Below, piece by piece: positions 8,022 through 17,300 of a stretch of 64,000 nucleotides of DNA. The translations under genes were made by a program, and so were the position numbers. Within the stretch, counting starts at the first letter, position 1. Every line of letters begins with the position of its first letter. The notes under the pieces are model-generated. The model saw only the letters and a list, made by a program, of their open reading frames with translations, made no database searches and was not told the origin of the DNA. The stretch comes from VRUE01 sp963708115 (GTDB lineage Bacteria; Actinomycetota; Thermoleophilia; Solirubrobacterales; 70-9), in assembly GCA_963708115.1 (NCBI GenBank), contig CAVPRX010000002.1:496001-560000 (forward strand), read 5' to 3'.

Positions 8022-8885
8022 CTAGAGGAGGTGCTGGCGCAGGAAGGCGATCTCGTCGGCGACGACTGCCTCGTGCTGGGGACCGTCATAGATGTCGAAG
8101 TGGTCGACGTCGGGATAGGTGCGCAGCTCGCCCTGGGGCGCCCGGCGGGCCGCGGCAATCGCCGGGCCTGGCTTGGCGACCCGGTCGGCCTCGCCGACAC
8201 AGGCGAGCCACGGACAGTGGAGCTTCGCCGCGTGGCGGGCCGGACGGTAGGGACGGCCGAGTAGCCAGCGGGCCGAGACCCGGTTGCGCCAGCGCGAGTC
8301 CTCGCCGGTCGCGACGACGTGGCGCCAGCCCTCCTCGCCACCGGGTGCGTTGATGAACGCCGCCTCGTCCGGCTGTCCGACCGCCGGCAGGTGACGCCCC
8401 ATGACTGCGGCAAGCACCGCTTGCGCGGTGACCAGGGGCGAGGAGCGATGGGCCTGGCGCCACATGTCGAGGAAGGGGACCTGGCTGATCGCTGCGGCAA
8501 CTCGGGGATCGTCCGCGGCGGCGGCGAGCGCGTTGCCGCCGCCCATCGAGGAGCCGAAGGTGGCGATGCGATCGGGATCGATGCCGGGCAGCGAACGGGC
8601 AAAGGCGATCGCCGCGCGCCAGTCCTCGAGCTGGCGGGAGGGACGGAAGAGGTCGGGCTCGCCGCCGCTGTCGCCGAAGCCGCGATGATCGAAGAGGAGG
8701 GCAGCGACGCCCGCCTCGGAGAAGCGCTCGGCGAACGGGCCGAGCCGGTCCCGCCGGGTCCCCGACAGGCCATGAGCCATGACGACAAGCGGCGCGACGG
8801 CCTCGCCTCCCGTGGCCGGATACAGCCACGCCGCGCAGGCGTCGCCATCGACCTGAAAGCTGAGATCTCGCCTCTCCATATCCAC
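8022..8885 (-). CDS. Alpha/beta hydrolase, dienelactone hydrolase/serine aminopeptidase-like
   Basis: A 287-residue cytoplasmic hydrolase. The oxyanion region is VVMAHGLSGTRRDRLGPFAE, the nucleophile elbow is GSSMGG (Ser near 121), and the acid and base are likely the Asp in VGEADRV and the His in DVDHFDI. It resembles YcjY/FrsA-like or acyl-peptide-hydrolase-type enzymes; the substrate is unknown. The GTG at 8885 is used; an ATG two codons later (8879) is equally possible. The gene ends 12 bp from the convergent carboxyltransferase gene. Confidence 0.75.
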   Translation of the reverse strand: MDMERRDLSFQVDGDACAAWLYPATGGEAVAPLVVMAHGLSGTRRDRLGPFAERFSEAGVAALLFDHRGFGDSGGEPDLFRPSRQLEDWRAAIAFARSLPGIDPDRIATFGSSMGGGNALAAAADDPRVAAAISQVPFLDMWRQAHRSSPLVTAQAVLAAVMGRHLPAVGQPDEAAFINAPGGEEGWRHVVATGEDSRWRNRVSARWLLGRPYRPARHAAKLHCPWLACVGEADRVAKPGPAIAAARRAPQGELRTYPDVDHFDIYDGPQHEAVVADEIAFLRQHLL

Positions 8886-8931
8886 TACAACGAGCCTATG
8901 CGCGGAAACGTGAGAGGGCGACTAGCGGGAT

Positions 8932-9393
8932 TCAATCCTCACCTGATCCATCGCCCGTTTTATGAGCAAGCACCACGGAGCGGATGAAGCCTCCCCGACG
9001 ATTTGTACGGCGTCGATGGCAATTGGCGCAGACGACCTCGCACTTCTCGATCTCGGCGAGGATGTCTTTCCAGGGCCGTTCGCGCATGCCCTTGCCGATG
9101 CCGAACCGTTTTTCTCCCAGGTGGTCGAACTCCAAGACGAGCGGATCGCCCTCCCCGCAATCCACGCATGGATGCTCGCGAAAGGAGACGAGATAGGCGG
9201 TGCGCTCGGCGACGATTCTCTTCGTGCGCCGACGGGCGGAATCGATGTAGCGCTGCTTGTTGCTGGAGTAGTGCTCGTGCTTGTAGGCGGTTCGGCAGGA
9301 CCGGCAGTAGTTGTCACGCTGTCCACGGGCTTTTCGCCGCCAAGCGAATTCGTCCAGCGATTTCTTCTCCTTGCAGCGTCCACATAGCCTCAT
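8932..9393 (-). CDS. HNH endonuclease-like zinc protein, LexA-box promoter
   Basis: A 153-residue basic protein. Residues about 4-35 carry two CxxC pairs (LCGRCK and YCRSCR), a zinc ribbon. The C-terminal half has the HNH-type metal core: CVDCG, then EFDHLGEK, then VCANCHRRRT. The final RRR-rich stretch would contact DNA. Small proteins of this type are common in actinobacteria and phages; the target is unknown. The ATG at 9393 replaces the further TTG because it starts MRLCGRC. Twenty bases upstream lies a 14-bp LexA-type box, so expression is probably induced by DNA damage. tRNA-Gly lies upstream on the same strand. Confidence 0.7.
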   Translation of the reverse strand: MRLCGRCKEKKSLDEFAWRRKARGQRDNYCRSCRTAYKHEHYSSNKQRYIDSARRRTKRIVAERTAYLVSFREHPCVDCGEGDPLVLEFDHLGEKRFGIGKGMRERPWKDILAEIEKCEVVCANCHRRRTNRRGGFIRSVVLAHKTGDGSGED

Positions 9394-9412
9394 GCGCGGC
9401 AACCTATCGATA

Positions 9413-9426
9413 CGAACAGACGTTCG
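9413..9426. promoter_or_regulatory. LexA (SOS) box upstream of the HNH gene
   Basis: CGAACAGACGTTCG fits the Gram-positive LexA consensus CGAACRNRYGTTCG at every position. It sits in a longer inverted repeat (9408-9431). Its distance of about 20 bp from the HNH start codon suits repression of that promoter. Confidence 0.7.
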
Positions 9427-9457
9427 TATCGCGCCCTCCTGGCGGCGGATTCTGGTA

Positions 9458-9528
9458 AGCGGCGGACGGGAATTGAACCCGCATCATCGCCTTGGAAGGG
9501 CGAGGCTCTACCGTTGAGCTACCACCGC
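9458..9528 (-). tRNA. tRNA-Gly (UCC)
   Basis: 71 nt cloverleaf. The acceptor GCGGTGG pairs with CCGCCGC, the anticodon loop CTTCCAA has anticodon TCC, and the T-loop GGTTCAATTCC is present. The discriminator is U, and no CCA is encoded. Confidence 0.95.
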
Positions 9529-9604
9529 GTGCGCGAGTCGCCTTCATATGGGATCCGCGTCGCCTAGGTAGTTTGCCCGAATCCGTCAGAATGCGGAGCA
9601 GCCA

Positions 9605-9678
9605 CGGGGAGTGGCGCAGTCTGGTAGCGCACTCGGCTGGGGGCCGAGCGGTCGCAGGTTCAAATCCTGTCTCCCCGA
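9605..9678 (+). tRNA. tRNA-Pro (GGG)
   Basis: 74 nt. The acceptor CGGGGAG pairs with CTCCCCG, the anticodon stem CTCGG/CCGAG encloses loop CTGGGGG (anticodon GGG), and the T-arm CAGGTTCAAATCCTG is intact. No CCA is encoded. It lies just before the methyltransferase-nuclease pair. Confidence 0.95.
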
Positions 9679-9821
9679 TATTCCGATATTTCAGAGCCGG
9701 CTTGGGAAGCGGCTTGAGGCCCAAGCGGCTTGATGAAGCCGTGCGGAGTTGCCGCCTCGAGACCCGCTAGGGTCAGTCCGGAGCGGAGCTACGCCTGACC
9801 CTTCGCCCCGGAGAACTGGAC

Positions 9822-10841
9822 GTGACCGCTGCGAACCGCAACCTCCAAGACGCCAAGAAGGCCAAGGAGGACGAGTTCTACACGCAGCTCGGGGACATCG
9901 AGCGCGAGTTGCGTAACTACAAGTCCCATTTCAAGGGCAAGGTGGTCTATTGCAACTGCGACGACCCGCGCGTGAGCAACTTCTTCCACTACTTTTCCTA
10001 CAACTTCGAAAAGCTGGGGTTGAAGAAGCTCATCACGACGTGCTACCGGAGCCAGCGAGCCGACGCCTTCAGTCAGAACGACTCCGAGCAGGCGATCTAC
10101 CTGCAGTACGACGGTGACGGGAATCACAACAACGTTCCCGATCCCGAGGAGATTGGCGTCAAGGCGTTGAAGGGCGATGGTGACTTCCGCAGCGCGGAGA
10201 GCGTCGATCTTCTCAAGCAGGCAGACATCGTTGTGACTAATCCGCCGTTCTCGATGTTCCGCGAGTTCGTGGTGCAGCTCATCGCCTTCGAGAAGAACTT
10301 CCTCATCGTCGGCAACCAGAACGCGATCACCTACAAGGAGATTTTCCAGCTAATCCAGAATAACGAGGTCTGGGTTGGCGTAAATAGTGGCGACATGGAG
10401 TTTCGGGTCCCGGACTACTACCCGCCAAGGAAGACTCGGTATTGGGAAGTTGAAGGAAAGAAGTGGCGCAGCCTCGGTAATGCCTGTTGGTTTACCAACC
10501 TTGACTTCTCGAAGCGCCACGAGGACCTGATCCTCTTCAAGGCATATAACCCCACCGACTACCCCACCTATGCGAATTACGACGGCATCGAGGTAGGGAA
10601 GACGGTCGATATTCCAGTGGACTACGACGGCCCCATGGGAGTGCCGATCACGTTTCTCAACAAGTACAACCCCGATCAGTTCGAGATCCTGGGCAACAGC
10701 CGCGAACTTGGAGCGCCTATGGCGAGCATCGCAAAGAAGGACGCATATCAGCAGGGCGGCCCTAGGTTCTACCTCCCCAACGGCGACGGCACCTACCGCC
10801 GCTTGTACGACAGGATCGTCATTAGGAACAAGGGCCTATGA
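9822..10841 (+). CDS. EcoRI-family adenine-specific DNA methyltransferase
   Basis: A 339-residue protein of the M.EcoRI type. The N-terminus EDEFYTQLGDIERELRNY and the SAM-binding and catalytic parts VVYCNCDDPRVSNF and DIVVTNPPFSMFREF (NPPF motif near residue 142) identify an N6-adenine methyltransferase. The start is a GTG at 9822; no strong ribosome site is visible. The stop overlaps the start of the DUF262-HNH gene (ATGA), so the two are translated together. Base composition is lower in GC than the flanks and the pair lies beside tRNA genes, which suggests horizontal acquisition. It probably protects DNA from, or marks DNA for, the partner protein. Confidence 0.88.
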   Translation: MTAANRNLQDAKKAKEDEFYTQLGDIERELRNYKSHFKGKVVYCNCDDPRVSNFFHYFSYNFEKLGLKKLITTCYRSQRADAFSQNDSEQAIYLQYDGDGNHNNVPDPEEIGVKALKGDGDFRSAESVDLLKQADIVVTNPPFSMFREFVVQLIAFEKNFLIVGNQNAITYKEIFQLIQNNEVWVGVNSGDMEFRVPDYYPPRKTRYWEVEGKKWRSLGNACWFTNLDFSKRHEDLILFKAYNPTDYPTYANYDGIEVGKTVDIPVDYDGPMGVPITFLNKYNPDQFEILGNSRELGAPMASIAKKDAYQQGGPRFYLPNGDGTYRRLYDRIVIRNKGL

Positions 10842-11920
10842 AGATCGAGCTAAAGGAGATGAAGGTCCGCGATCTCACCGAGGGCTATCAGGACAACGAC
10901 GAGGCAGGCGTCGTCGGCTACTCGGGCAAGTTGGACATTCGCCCGCCGTATCAGCGTGAGTTCATCTACAAGGACAAGCAGCGGGACGCGGTCATCGACA
11001 CGATCACCCGGGACTTCCCCCTCAATGTCATGTACTGGGCAGTGCGGGATGGCGGCGACTATGAGGTCATCGATGGGCAGCAGCGCACGATCTCTGTATG
11101 TCAGTACGTAGAGGGAGATTTTGCCTTCGAGGGTCGCTACTTCCACAACCTTCAGTTGGATGAGCAGCAGCGCATCCTCGACTACAAGCTGATGGTCTAC
11201 CTATGCAGCGGGACTGACAGCGAGAAGCTCGAGTGGTTCAAAACCATCAACATCGCGGGGGAGAAACTCACCGACCAGGAGCTGCGCAACGCGGTGTATG
11301 CGGGGTCGTGGGTGTCTGACGCCAAGCGCTACTTCAGTAAGAACGGCTGCCCCGCCTACAGCATCGGCAGCGATTACATGACCGGCACCCCCATCCGTCA
11401 GCACTACTTGGAGACGGTGATCGAGTGGATCAACGGCGGTGACGTCGAGGGCTACATGGCCAAGCAGCAGCACAAGCCCAATGCGAACGAGCTTTGGCTC
11501 TACTTTCAGAATGTGATGGCGTGGGTGACAGCCAGCTTCCCAAAGCACCGCAAGGAGATGAAGACGGTCCATTGGGGCGAGCTCTTCAACGAGTTTGAGG
11601 GCACGGAGTTGGACTCGGCGATGCTCGAGGAGCAGGTCGCGACGCTGATGGCCGACGAGGACGTAACCAACAAGCGGGGCATTTACTCCTATGTGCTCAA
11701 TGGGCAGGAGAAGCACTTGAACATCAGGGCGTTCAGCCCGAACCAGAAGCGTGAGGCCTATGAGCGTCAAGAAGGTCTTTGCCCCGTATGTGGAAAGCGC
11801 TTCGAGCTCGAGGAGATGGAGGGCGACCACATCACGCCCTGGCATGACGGTGGCAAGACGGAGGCTGCGAACTGTCAGATGTTGTGTCGCGACGACAACC
11901 GCAGGAAGGGCGGCGTCTAG
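10838..11920 (+). CDS. DUF262 protein with C-terminal HNH nuclease domain
   Basis: 360 residues. The N-terminal DUF262 (ParB-like nuclease/NTPase) domain has PPYQREFIYKDKQRDAVIDT and the hallmark DGQQRT near residue 79. The central part is helical. The C-terminus (about 300-360) is a complete HNH zinc domain: CPVCGKRF, GDHITPWHDGG and CQMLCRDDNR. DUF262 plus HNH-type architecture is known from GmrSD, SspE and related defence nucleases, usually with DUF1524; here a classical HNH is used instead. Coupled by a 4-bp overlap to an adenine methyltransferase, it is probably the effector of a two-gene restriction or modification-sensing system. Whether methylation blocks or triggers cutting cannot be read from sequence. 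Confidence 0.82.
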   Translation: MKIELKEMKVRDLTEGYQDNDEAGVVGYSGKLDIRPPYQREFIYKDKQRDAVIDTITRDFPLNVMYWAVRDGGDYEVIDGQQRTISVCQYVEGDFAFEGRYFHNLQLDEQQRILDYKLMVYLCSGTDSEKLEWFKTINIAGEKLTDQELRNAVYAGSWVSDAKRYFSKNGCPAYSIGSDYMTGTPIRQHYLETVIEWINGGDVEGYMAKQQHKPNANELWLYFQNVMAWVTASFPKHRKEMKTVHWGELFNEFEGTELDSAMLEEQVATLMADEDVTNKRGIYSYVLNGQEKHLNIRAFSPNQKREAYERQEGLCPVCGKRFELEEMEGDHITPWHDGGKTEAANCQMLCRDDNRRKGGV

Positions 11921-11969
11921 CGCCTCGGCCTCTTGACTTCCGCGCAGACGAGGTGGAAGGTAGGCCGAG

Positions 11970-12470
11970 ATGAGCAGCGCAGAGACGAGTGGCGAAGGCA
12001 CCGCCGGTACCCCGCCGGTCAGCGCCGGTGAGGTGAAGCTCGAGGTAGTGGTCCTGCCGGTTTCAGATGTCGATCGGGCGAAGCGCTTCTACGAGGGATT
12101 GGGGTGGCGCCTCGACGCCGACTTGGCGGTCGAGGATGGATACCGGGTGGTGCAGCTGACGCCGCCGGGGTCCGCGTGCTCGATCATCTTCGGCGAGGGG
12201 GTCGCGTCCGCGCCGCCAGGCTCCTCCGAGGGGCTGCAGCTCTCGGTCTATGACATCGACGCGGCCCGCGCCGACCTCGTCGCGCGCGGGGTCGAGGTCA
12301 GCGAGACGTTCCACGATGTGACGGGGATATTCCACCATGCCGGTCCCGACGGGCGTGTCAGCGGGCCGGCGCCGGGGCATGCCGACTATGGCTCGTTCGT
12401 AGCCTTCAGCGATCCGGACGGCAACGGCTGGCTGCTCCAGGAGATCAAGGCCCGGCTTCCGGGCCGTTGA
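11970..12470 (+). CDS. VOC-family (glyoxalase/bleomycin-resistance-like) protein
   Basis: 166 residues with a flexible N-terminal tail of about 25, then one pair of beta-alpha-beta-beta-beta modules: VVVLPVSDVDRAKRFYEGLG, QLTPPGSACSIIFG, VYDIDAARADLVARGVEV and FSDPDGNGWLLQEI. The final Glu (LLQEI) is a usual metal ligand in this superfamily. Probably a dimer handling a small hydrophobic ligand; no substrate can be named. A paralogue is encoded at 18631-19002. It is followed after 12 bp by a 55-residue gene. Confidence 0.8.
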   Translation: MSSAETSGEGTAGTPPVSAGEVKLEVVVLPVSDVDRAKRFYEGLGWRLDADLAVEDGYRVVQLTPPGSACSIIFGEGVASAPPGSSEGLQLSVYDIDAARADLVARGVEVSETFHDVTGIFHHAGPDGRVSGPAPGHADYGSFVAFSDPDGNGWLLQEIKARLPGR

Positions 12471-12482
12471 GGGGAGAGGCCG

Positions 12483-12650
12483 ATGGCGACGACCTATGAG
12501 TCCGTAGAAGACCTGGCGGAGGCGCTAAGACGGGCAGCCGCGGCACACGGCAAGCACGAGGAGCGAACGGGCGCGGAGGACCCGAATTGGCCGGACTGGT
12601 ACGCGCTGTACATGGTGCGGGAGCGGGGCGACGAAGAGCTGCCGGAGTAA
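12483..12650 (+). CDS. Small conserved acidic protein (55 aa), VOC-linked
   Basis: ATG at 12483 with GGGGAGAG just upstream, stop TAA at 12648. The sequence contains LAEALRRAAAAHGKHEE, then EDPNWPDWYALYMVRERG and ends GDEELPE. The WPDWYA core with an acidic tail is a pattern I associate with small proteins encoded beside, or fused to, VOC-family proteins in soil actinobacteria. No function is known. It is probably co-transcribed with the VOC gene 12 bp upstream. Confidence 0.7.
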   Translation: MATTYESVEDLAEALRRAAAAHGKHEERTGAEDPNWPDWYALYMVRERGDEELPE

Positions 12651-12674
12651 GAGCGCAGTCGGGACGGTAATTTT

Positions 12675-14372
12675 GTGGCCATGTCCGTTCCCGTCCTCTT
12701 TGCCGTCGACGAAGACGCGAGTTCGCTGCGCGACGTCGAACGCGAGCTGGTCGACCGGTACTCACAGAGCTACCGGGTCGTCTGCGTCTCCTCGGCGGAG
12801 GACGCGATGGTCGAGCTCGAGGCGCTTGCGGCGGCGGGCGACGACGTCGCGCTCGTCCTCGCTGCGCAGCGGCTCGGCGAGACGCCTGGGGGCGAGCTGC
12901 TGGGCAAGGTACGAGATCTCCACGCACACGCCCAGCGTGGGCTGCTGATCGAGTGGGGTAGCTGGGGCGACGGTCTGACCGCTGAGGAGATCTTCCAGGC
13001 GATGGCGCGGCGGCAGATCGAGTACTACGTGATCAGGCCGTCGCAATCGCCTGACGAGCTCTTCCACCAGTCGGTCTCGACCTTTCTGCTCGAGTGGGCC
13101 CATGCGCGACGGGTCTCACCGCACACCGTTCACATCGTCAGCGAGTCGTGGACCGGCAGGGCTCATGAGCTGAAAGAGGTCCTCGGCCGCTGCGCGGTGC
13201 CGCACGCGTTTCTTCTCGCCGATTCGCCCAAGGGCCGCGCGCTGGTGGCGGAATCGGGCAACGGAGAGCCGCTTCCTCTCGTCGTCTTCCCAAACGGCAC
13301 CGTTCTCGCGAACCCGACCAAGCTGGAGCTTGCGAGTGCCGCGGGTGCCACCATCGACCCCGATCGGCGCGAGTACGACGTCGTCATCGTCGGCGGCGGG
13401 CCGACCGGCCTCTCGGCGGCGGTCTATGGCGCCTCGGAGGGCTTCCGGACGCTGGTCGTCGACGACGGCGGCATCGGCGGCCAGGCGACCTCGAGCTCGC
13501 TGATCCGCAACTACCTGGGCTTTCCGCGCGGAGTCAGCGGTCGCCGTTTGGCGGAGAGCGCCTACGAGCAGGCTTGGGTCTTCGGCGCCAAGTTCGCCTT
13601 CATGCACGACGCGATCGGGATCCGACGCGAGGGCGACCGTCTTCATGTCGCGCTCTCCGACGGCGGCGAGGTCAGCGCCCGGGCGGTCATTCTCGCCACG
13701 GGCGCCACCTATCGCCGGCTCGGCGTCCCCGAGCTCGAGGCTCTGGTCGGCGCAGGGGTCTTCTACAGCGGGCCCGCCTCCGAGGCGCCCACCACGGTCG
13801 ATGAGGAGGTGTACGTCGTCGGCGGGGCGAACTCAGCCGGTCAGGCGGCGCTGCACCTGGCCGAATTCGCCCGCCGGGTGACGCTCGTGGTGCGGGCCGA
13901 GTCGCTCGACAAGGGGATGTCGCATTACCTGGTGAAGCAGGTCGAAGGCGCGCCCAACATCGATGTGCGCATCGGGACCGAGGTCGTTGGCGGGTCCGCA
14001 GGCGGGGACGGTTGGCTGGAGCGCCTGGTCCTCCGTTCTCGCGTCGACGGGGTGACGGAGGAGGTCGAAGCCGAGGAGCTCTTCCTGATGATCGGCGCGC
14101 ACCCGAACACGGACTGGCTACCGGCCGAGCTCGCGCGGGGGGACGGTGGATTCATTCGCACCGGGACGGACCTGGAGGGCGGGGGCTGGCCCCTCGAAGA
14201 GCGCCGCCCGCTCTCGCTCGAGACCAGCATGCCCGGCGTCTTCGCCGCGGGAGATGTCCGCCACGGGTCGATGAATCGCGTTGCCTCCGCGGTCGGCGAG
14301 GGCTCGATCGCGATCAAGCTGGTCCACGAGCTCTTCGCGGCTGAGCAGATCCATCCGCGCGACCGGGTCTGA
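12675..14372 (+). CDS. Fusion of receiver-like domain and thioredoxin-reductase-like flavoprotein
   Basis: 565 residues. Residues 1-125 resemble a response-regulator receiver (PVLFAVDEDASSLRDVERE) but the phospho-acceptor Asp position reads LVLAAQRL, so it is probably inactive. A middle thioredoxin-like segment (about 140-225) lacks a CxxC. The rest is a two-nucleotide-binding flavoprotein: FAD motif YDVVIVGGGPTGLSAAVYG, second motif EVYVVGGANSAGQAAL and FAD-contacting GVFAAGDVRHG. The redox CxxC of thioredoxin reductase is replaced by GGQATSSSLIRN. It probably moves electrons from NADPH to something other than a thioredoxin disulphide. GTG 12675 is used; ATG 12681 is an alternative. Confidence 0.8.
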   Translation: MAMSVPVLFAVDEDASSLRDVERELVDRYSQSYRVVCVSSAEDAMVELEALAAAGDDVALVLAAQRLGETPGGELLGKVRDLHAHAQRGLLIEWGSWGDGLTAEEIFQAMARRQIEYYVIRPSQSPDELFHQSVSTFLLEWAHARRVSPHTVHIVSESWTGRAHELKEVLGRCAVPHAFLLADSPKGRALVAESGNGEPLPLVVFPNGTVLANPTKLELASAAGATIDPDRREYDVVIVGGGPTGLSAAVYGASEGFRTLVVDDGGIGGQATSSSLIRNYLGFPRGVSGRRLAESAYEQAWVFGAKFAFMHDAIGIRREGDRLHVALSDGGEVSARAVILATGATYRRLGVPELEALVGAGVFYSGPASEAPTTVDEEVYVVGGANSAGQAALHLAEFARRVTLVVRAESLDKGMSHYLVKQVEGAPNIDVRIGTEVVGGSAGGDGWLERLVLRSRVDGVTEEVEAEELFLMIGAHPNTDWLPAELARGDGGFIRTGTDLEGGGWPLEERRPLSLETSMPGVFAAGDVRHGSMNRVASAVGEGSIAIKLVHELFAAEQIHPRDRV

Positions 14373-14382
14373 CCCCGGGAGA

Positions 14383-17300
14383 TCAGCTGACCCTGATGGC
14401 CTGCGCGCCGCTGCAGCTGCCCTTGTATCGGCGGTTGCGCTGGTCGCCGGAGTAGCCGACGATGAGACGGTAGATGCCTGATTTGGGCGCGAGGTACTGA
14501 GCGAGTGGAAAGTTGCCATTTGACTTGACCGTGATGCCACCGCTGAACGCGGGCTTGCGCCTGCAGTGCTTGTCGCCTGGGCTGTAGAGGCGAAAGGTGA
14601 TCCTGCCGGAAGGAGAGACGCCCCCCGAAAGGTGGGCGCGAATCGAGATCCGCCCGCCTCCCATCAGAAGCGCGCGCGGCTTCACTTTCGGCGCTCGCTT
14701 CTGCACTTTGACTACCTGGCCAGCCGAGTCGCATGGCTCGGTTGCCCCTCTGTTTGCGGAGTCACCCGAGTAGCTGGCGACGAAGCTGTAGCGACCGGGG
14801 TGCTTCGGGACGAACGGATCCGAGCTGACCGTGCCGTTTCCGGCGGCCGCGACGGTGTTGACGAACGCCGGCTTGGCACAGCCCGCTGCGACTGGGCCGT
14901 AGATCTGGAACGTGATCGTGCCGCCGGGCGAGTAGCCCCCTTTCAGCGTCGCCGTGTCCTGAAAGGGAGTGCCAACGGTGACTTGCTGCTTGACCGCCCC
15001 GGCGATCGAGGGCCCTGCCTGAGTGACGCTCGACGTCGCTTTTCCACAGCCGATCGTGGTCGGGACGTGGTTAACATCGCCCGAGTAGCTGACTGTCCAT
15101 CGGAAGGCGCCGACCCGAGTAGGCACGAAGGTACTGGAGCGATACTGGCCGTTCCCCGAGACGCTGACGGTTGAGTTGAACGCCGCGGCCCCGGAGCACG
15201 ACGCGTCGCTCGGGGAGAAAGCCTTGAACGTGATCTGCCCGGTCGGGATCGCTCCTTCCTGGAGCGTTGCCGTAGCGTTGACCGGGTCGCCCACCGTGCC
15301 GCCGGTGGCGCTGACCGCCAAGGTCACGTTGACCGCGCCCACCGCCGAGGCCTGGTTAGTAGCCCCGCAGCCCAAGGCGGCGGTGGCGTTGTTCGCATCG
15401 CCTTCGTACTCGACGCTCCACCGATACAGTCCCGCCCCCGGCGCAAAGCCCGCCGGCGAGTAGGGGCCGTTGCCGCTGACCGGCACCGTCGCTTCGTACT
15501 TGGCAGCGTTGGCGCAACTCTGATCCCCCGGCCCGTAGGCGCGGAAGACGAGCTGGCCGCCCGCCGCAAAGCCATCGGCAAGGGTCACGTTGTCGGTGAT
15601 CGAGAGCCCGACTTTGGCCGCGGAGGTCGCCGTTCCCGAGAGGGCCGGAGAGGCCTTGCCGACGGTCGAAGCCTGGTTGGTTGCCCCGCAGCCCAAGGCG
15701 GTCGCTTCGTTGTTCGCATCACCTTCGTACTCGACCGTCCAGCGGAATTCGCCGGCCTGTTGGGCGAGAAAATCCGCCGAGGTGGCGTGGTCGCCCTGGA
15801 GCGGGACGGCGGCCGTTTTCAACGGCGTCGAGCAACCGGTGTCCGTCGGGCCGTAGACCGAGAAAGTCACTTCTCCCGTGGGAGAGAAGCCTCCGGCAAG
15901 GGTCACGCTGTCGGTGATCGAGAGACCAGGTTTGACTGCGGAGGCCGCCGTCCCCGAGAGGGTCGGGGTGGCCTTGTTGACGGTTGAGCCCTGGTTGGTC
16001 GCCCCGCAGCCCAGGACAGCCGCTTCGTTGTTCGTGTCGCCTGCGTATTCGACGGTCCACCGATATAGCCCCGCCCCCGGCGCAAAGCCCGCCGGGGAGT
16101 AAGTGCCGTTGCCGTTGACGGAAACCGCCGCTTCGTAAGCGGCAGCGCTGGCGCAACTCTGATCCCCTGGCCCGTAGGCGTGGAAGACGAGCTGGCCGCC
16201 CGCCGTAAAGCCGCTGGCAAGGGTCACGCTGTCGGTGATCGTGACGCCGGCTTTGACGGGGGAGGTCGCTATCCCCGAGAGGGTCGGGGTGGCCTTGTTG
16301 ACGGTCGAGCTCTGGTTGGCGGTCCCACAGGTCAAGGCGGCCGCTTCGTTGTCCGCGTCGCCTTCGTATATGACGGTCCAGCGATACGACCCCGCCGCCC
16401 CCGGCGTAAAGCCCGCCGGGGAGTAGGTGCCGTTGCCGCTGACGGGCACCGTCGCTTCGTACTTGGCCGCAGTGACGCAGGTCGGATCGCCAGGTCCATA
16501 AGCGCGGAAGAGGAGCTGGCCGCCGGGCCCAGAGCCGCCGGCGAGGGTCACGCTATCGGTGATCGGGAGGCCGACTTTGATTGCGGGCGTCGCTGTCCCC
16601 GAAAGGGTCGGCGTGGCCTTGCTGACGGTCGAGGCCTGGTTGGGCGTCCCACAGCCCAAGACAGCCGCTTCGTTGTTCGTGTCGCCCGCGTATTCGACGG
16701 TCCACCGATATAGCCCCGCCCCCGGGGCGAAACCCGGTGGGGAGTAGGCGTCGTTGCCGCTGACAGGCACCGTCGCTTCGTACTTGGCCGCAGTGGTGCA
16801 GGTCGGATCCCCCGGCCCGTAAGCGCGGAAGACGAGCTGGCCGCCAGCAGCAAAGCCATCGGCAAGGGTCACGTTGTCGGTGATCGTCAGGCCGACTTTG
16901 GCCGCGGAGGTCGCCGTTCCCGAGAGGGCCGGAGAGGCTTTGCCGACGGTCGAAGCCTGGTTGGTCGCCCCGCAGCTCAGGACAGCCGCTTCGTTGTTCG
17001 CATCGCCTTCGTACTCGGCCGTCCAGCGGAATTTGCCGGCCTGCTGGGCGAAGAAATCCGCCGAGGTGGCGTGGCCGCCTTGGAGCGGTACGGTGGCCGT
17101 TTTCAACGGCGTCGAGCAGCCGGTGTCCGTCGGGCCGTAGACCGAGAAAGTCACTTCTCCCGTGGGGGAGAAGCCGCCGGTCACGGTCGCTTCATCGTGA
17201 ATCGCGGTGCCGACCACGCCGCTGCTTGCGCTGCCCGTCAATACGGGGCTTGCTTTTCCCACCGACGAGATCGCGGAGCAGGTGGATTCGGCGGGGGGGT

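Noticed and set aside
9605..11969. Attachment site for the methyltransferase pair at tRNA-Pro
   Set aside because: No repeat of the tRNA 3' end was found after 11920, so integration at this tRNA is not supported.
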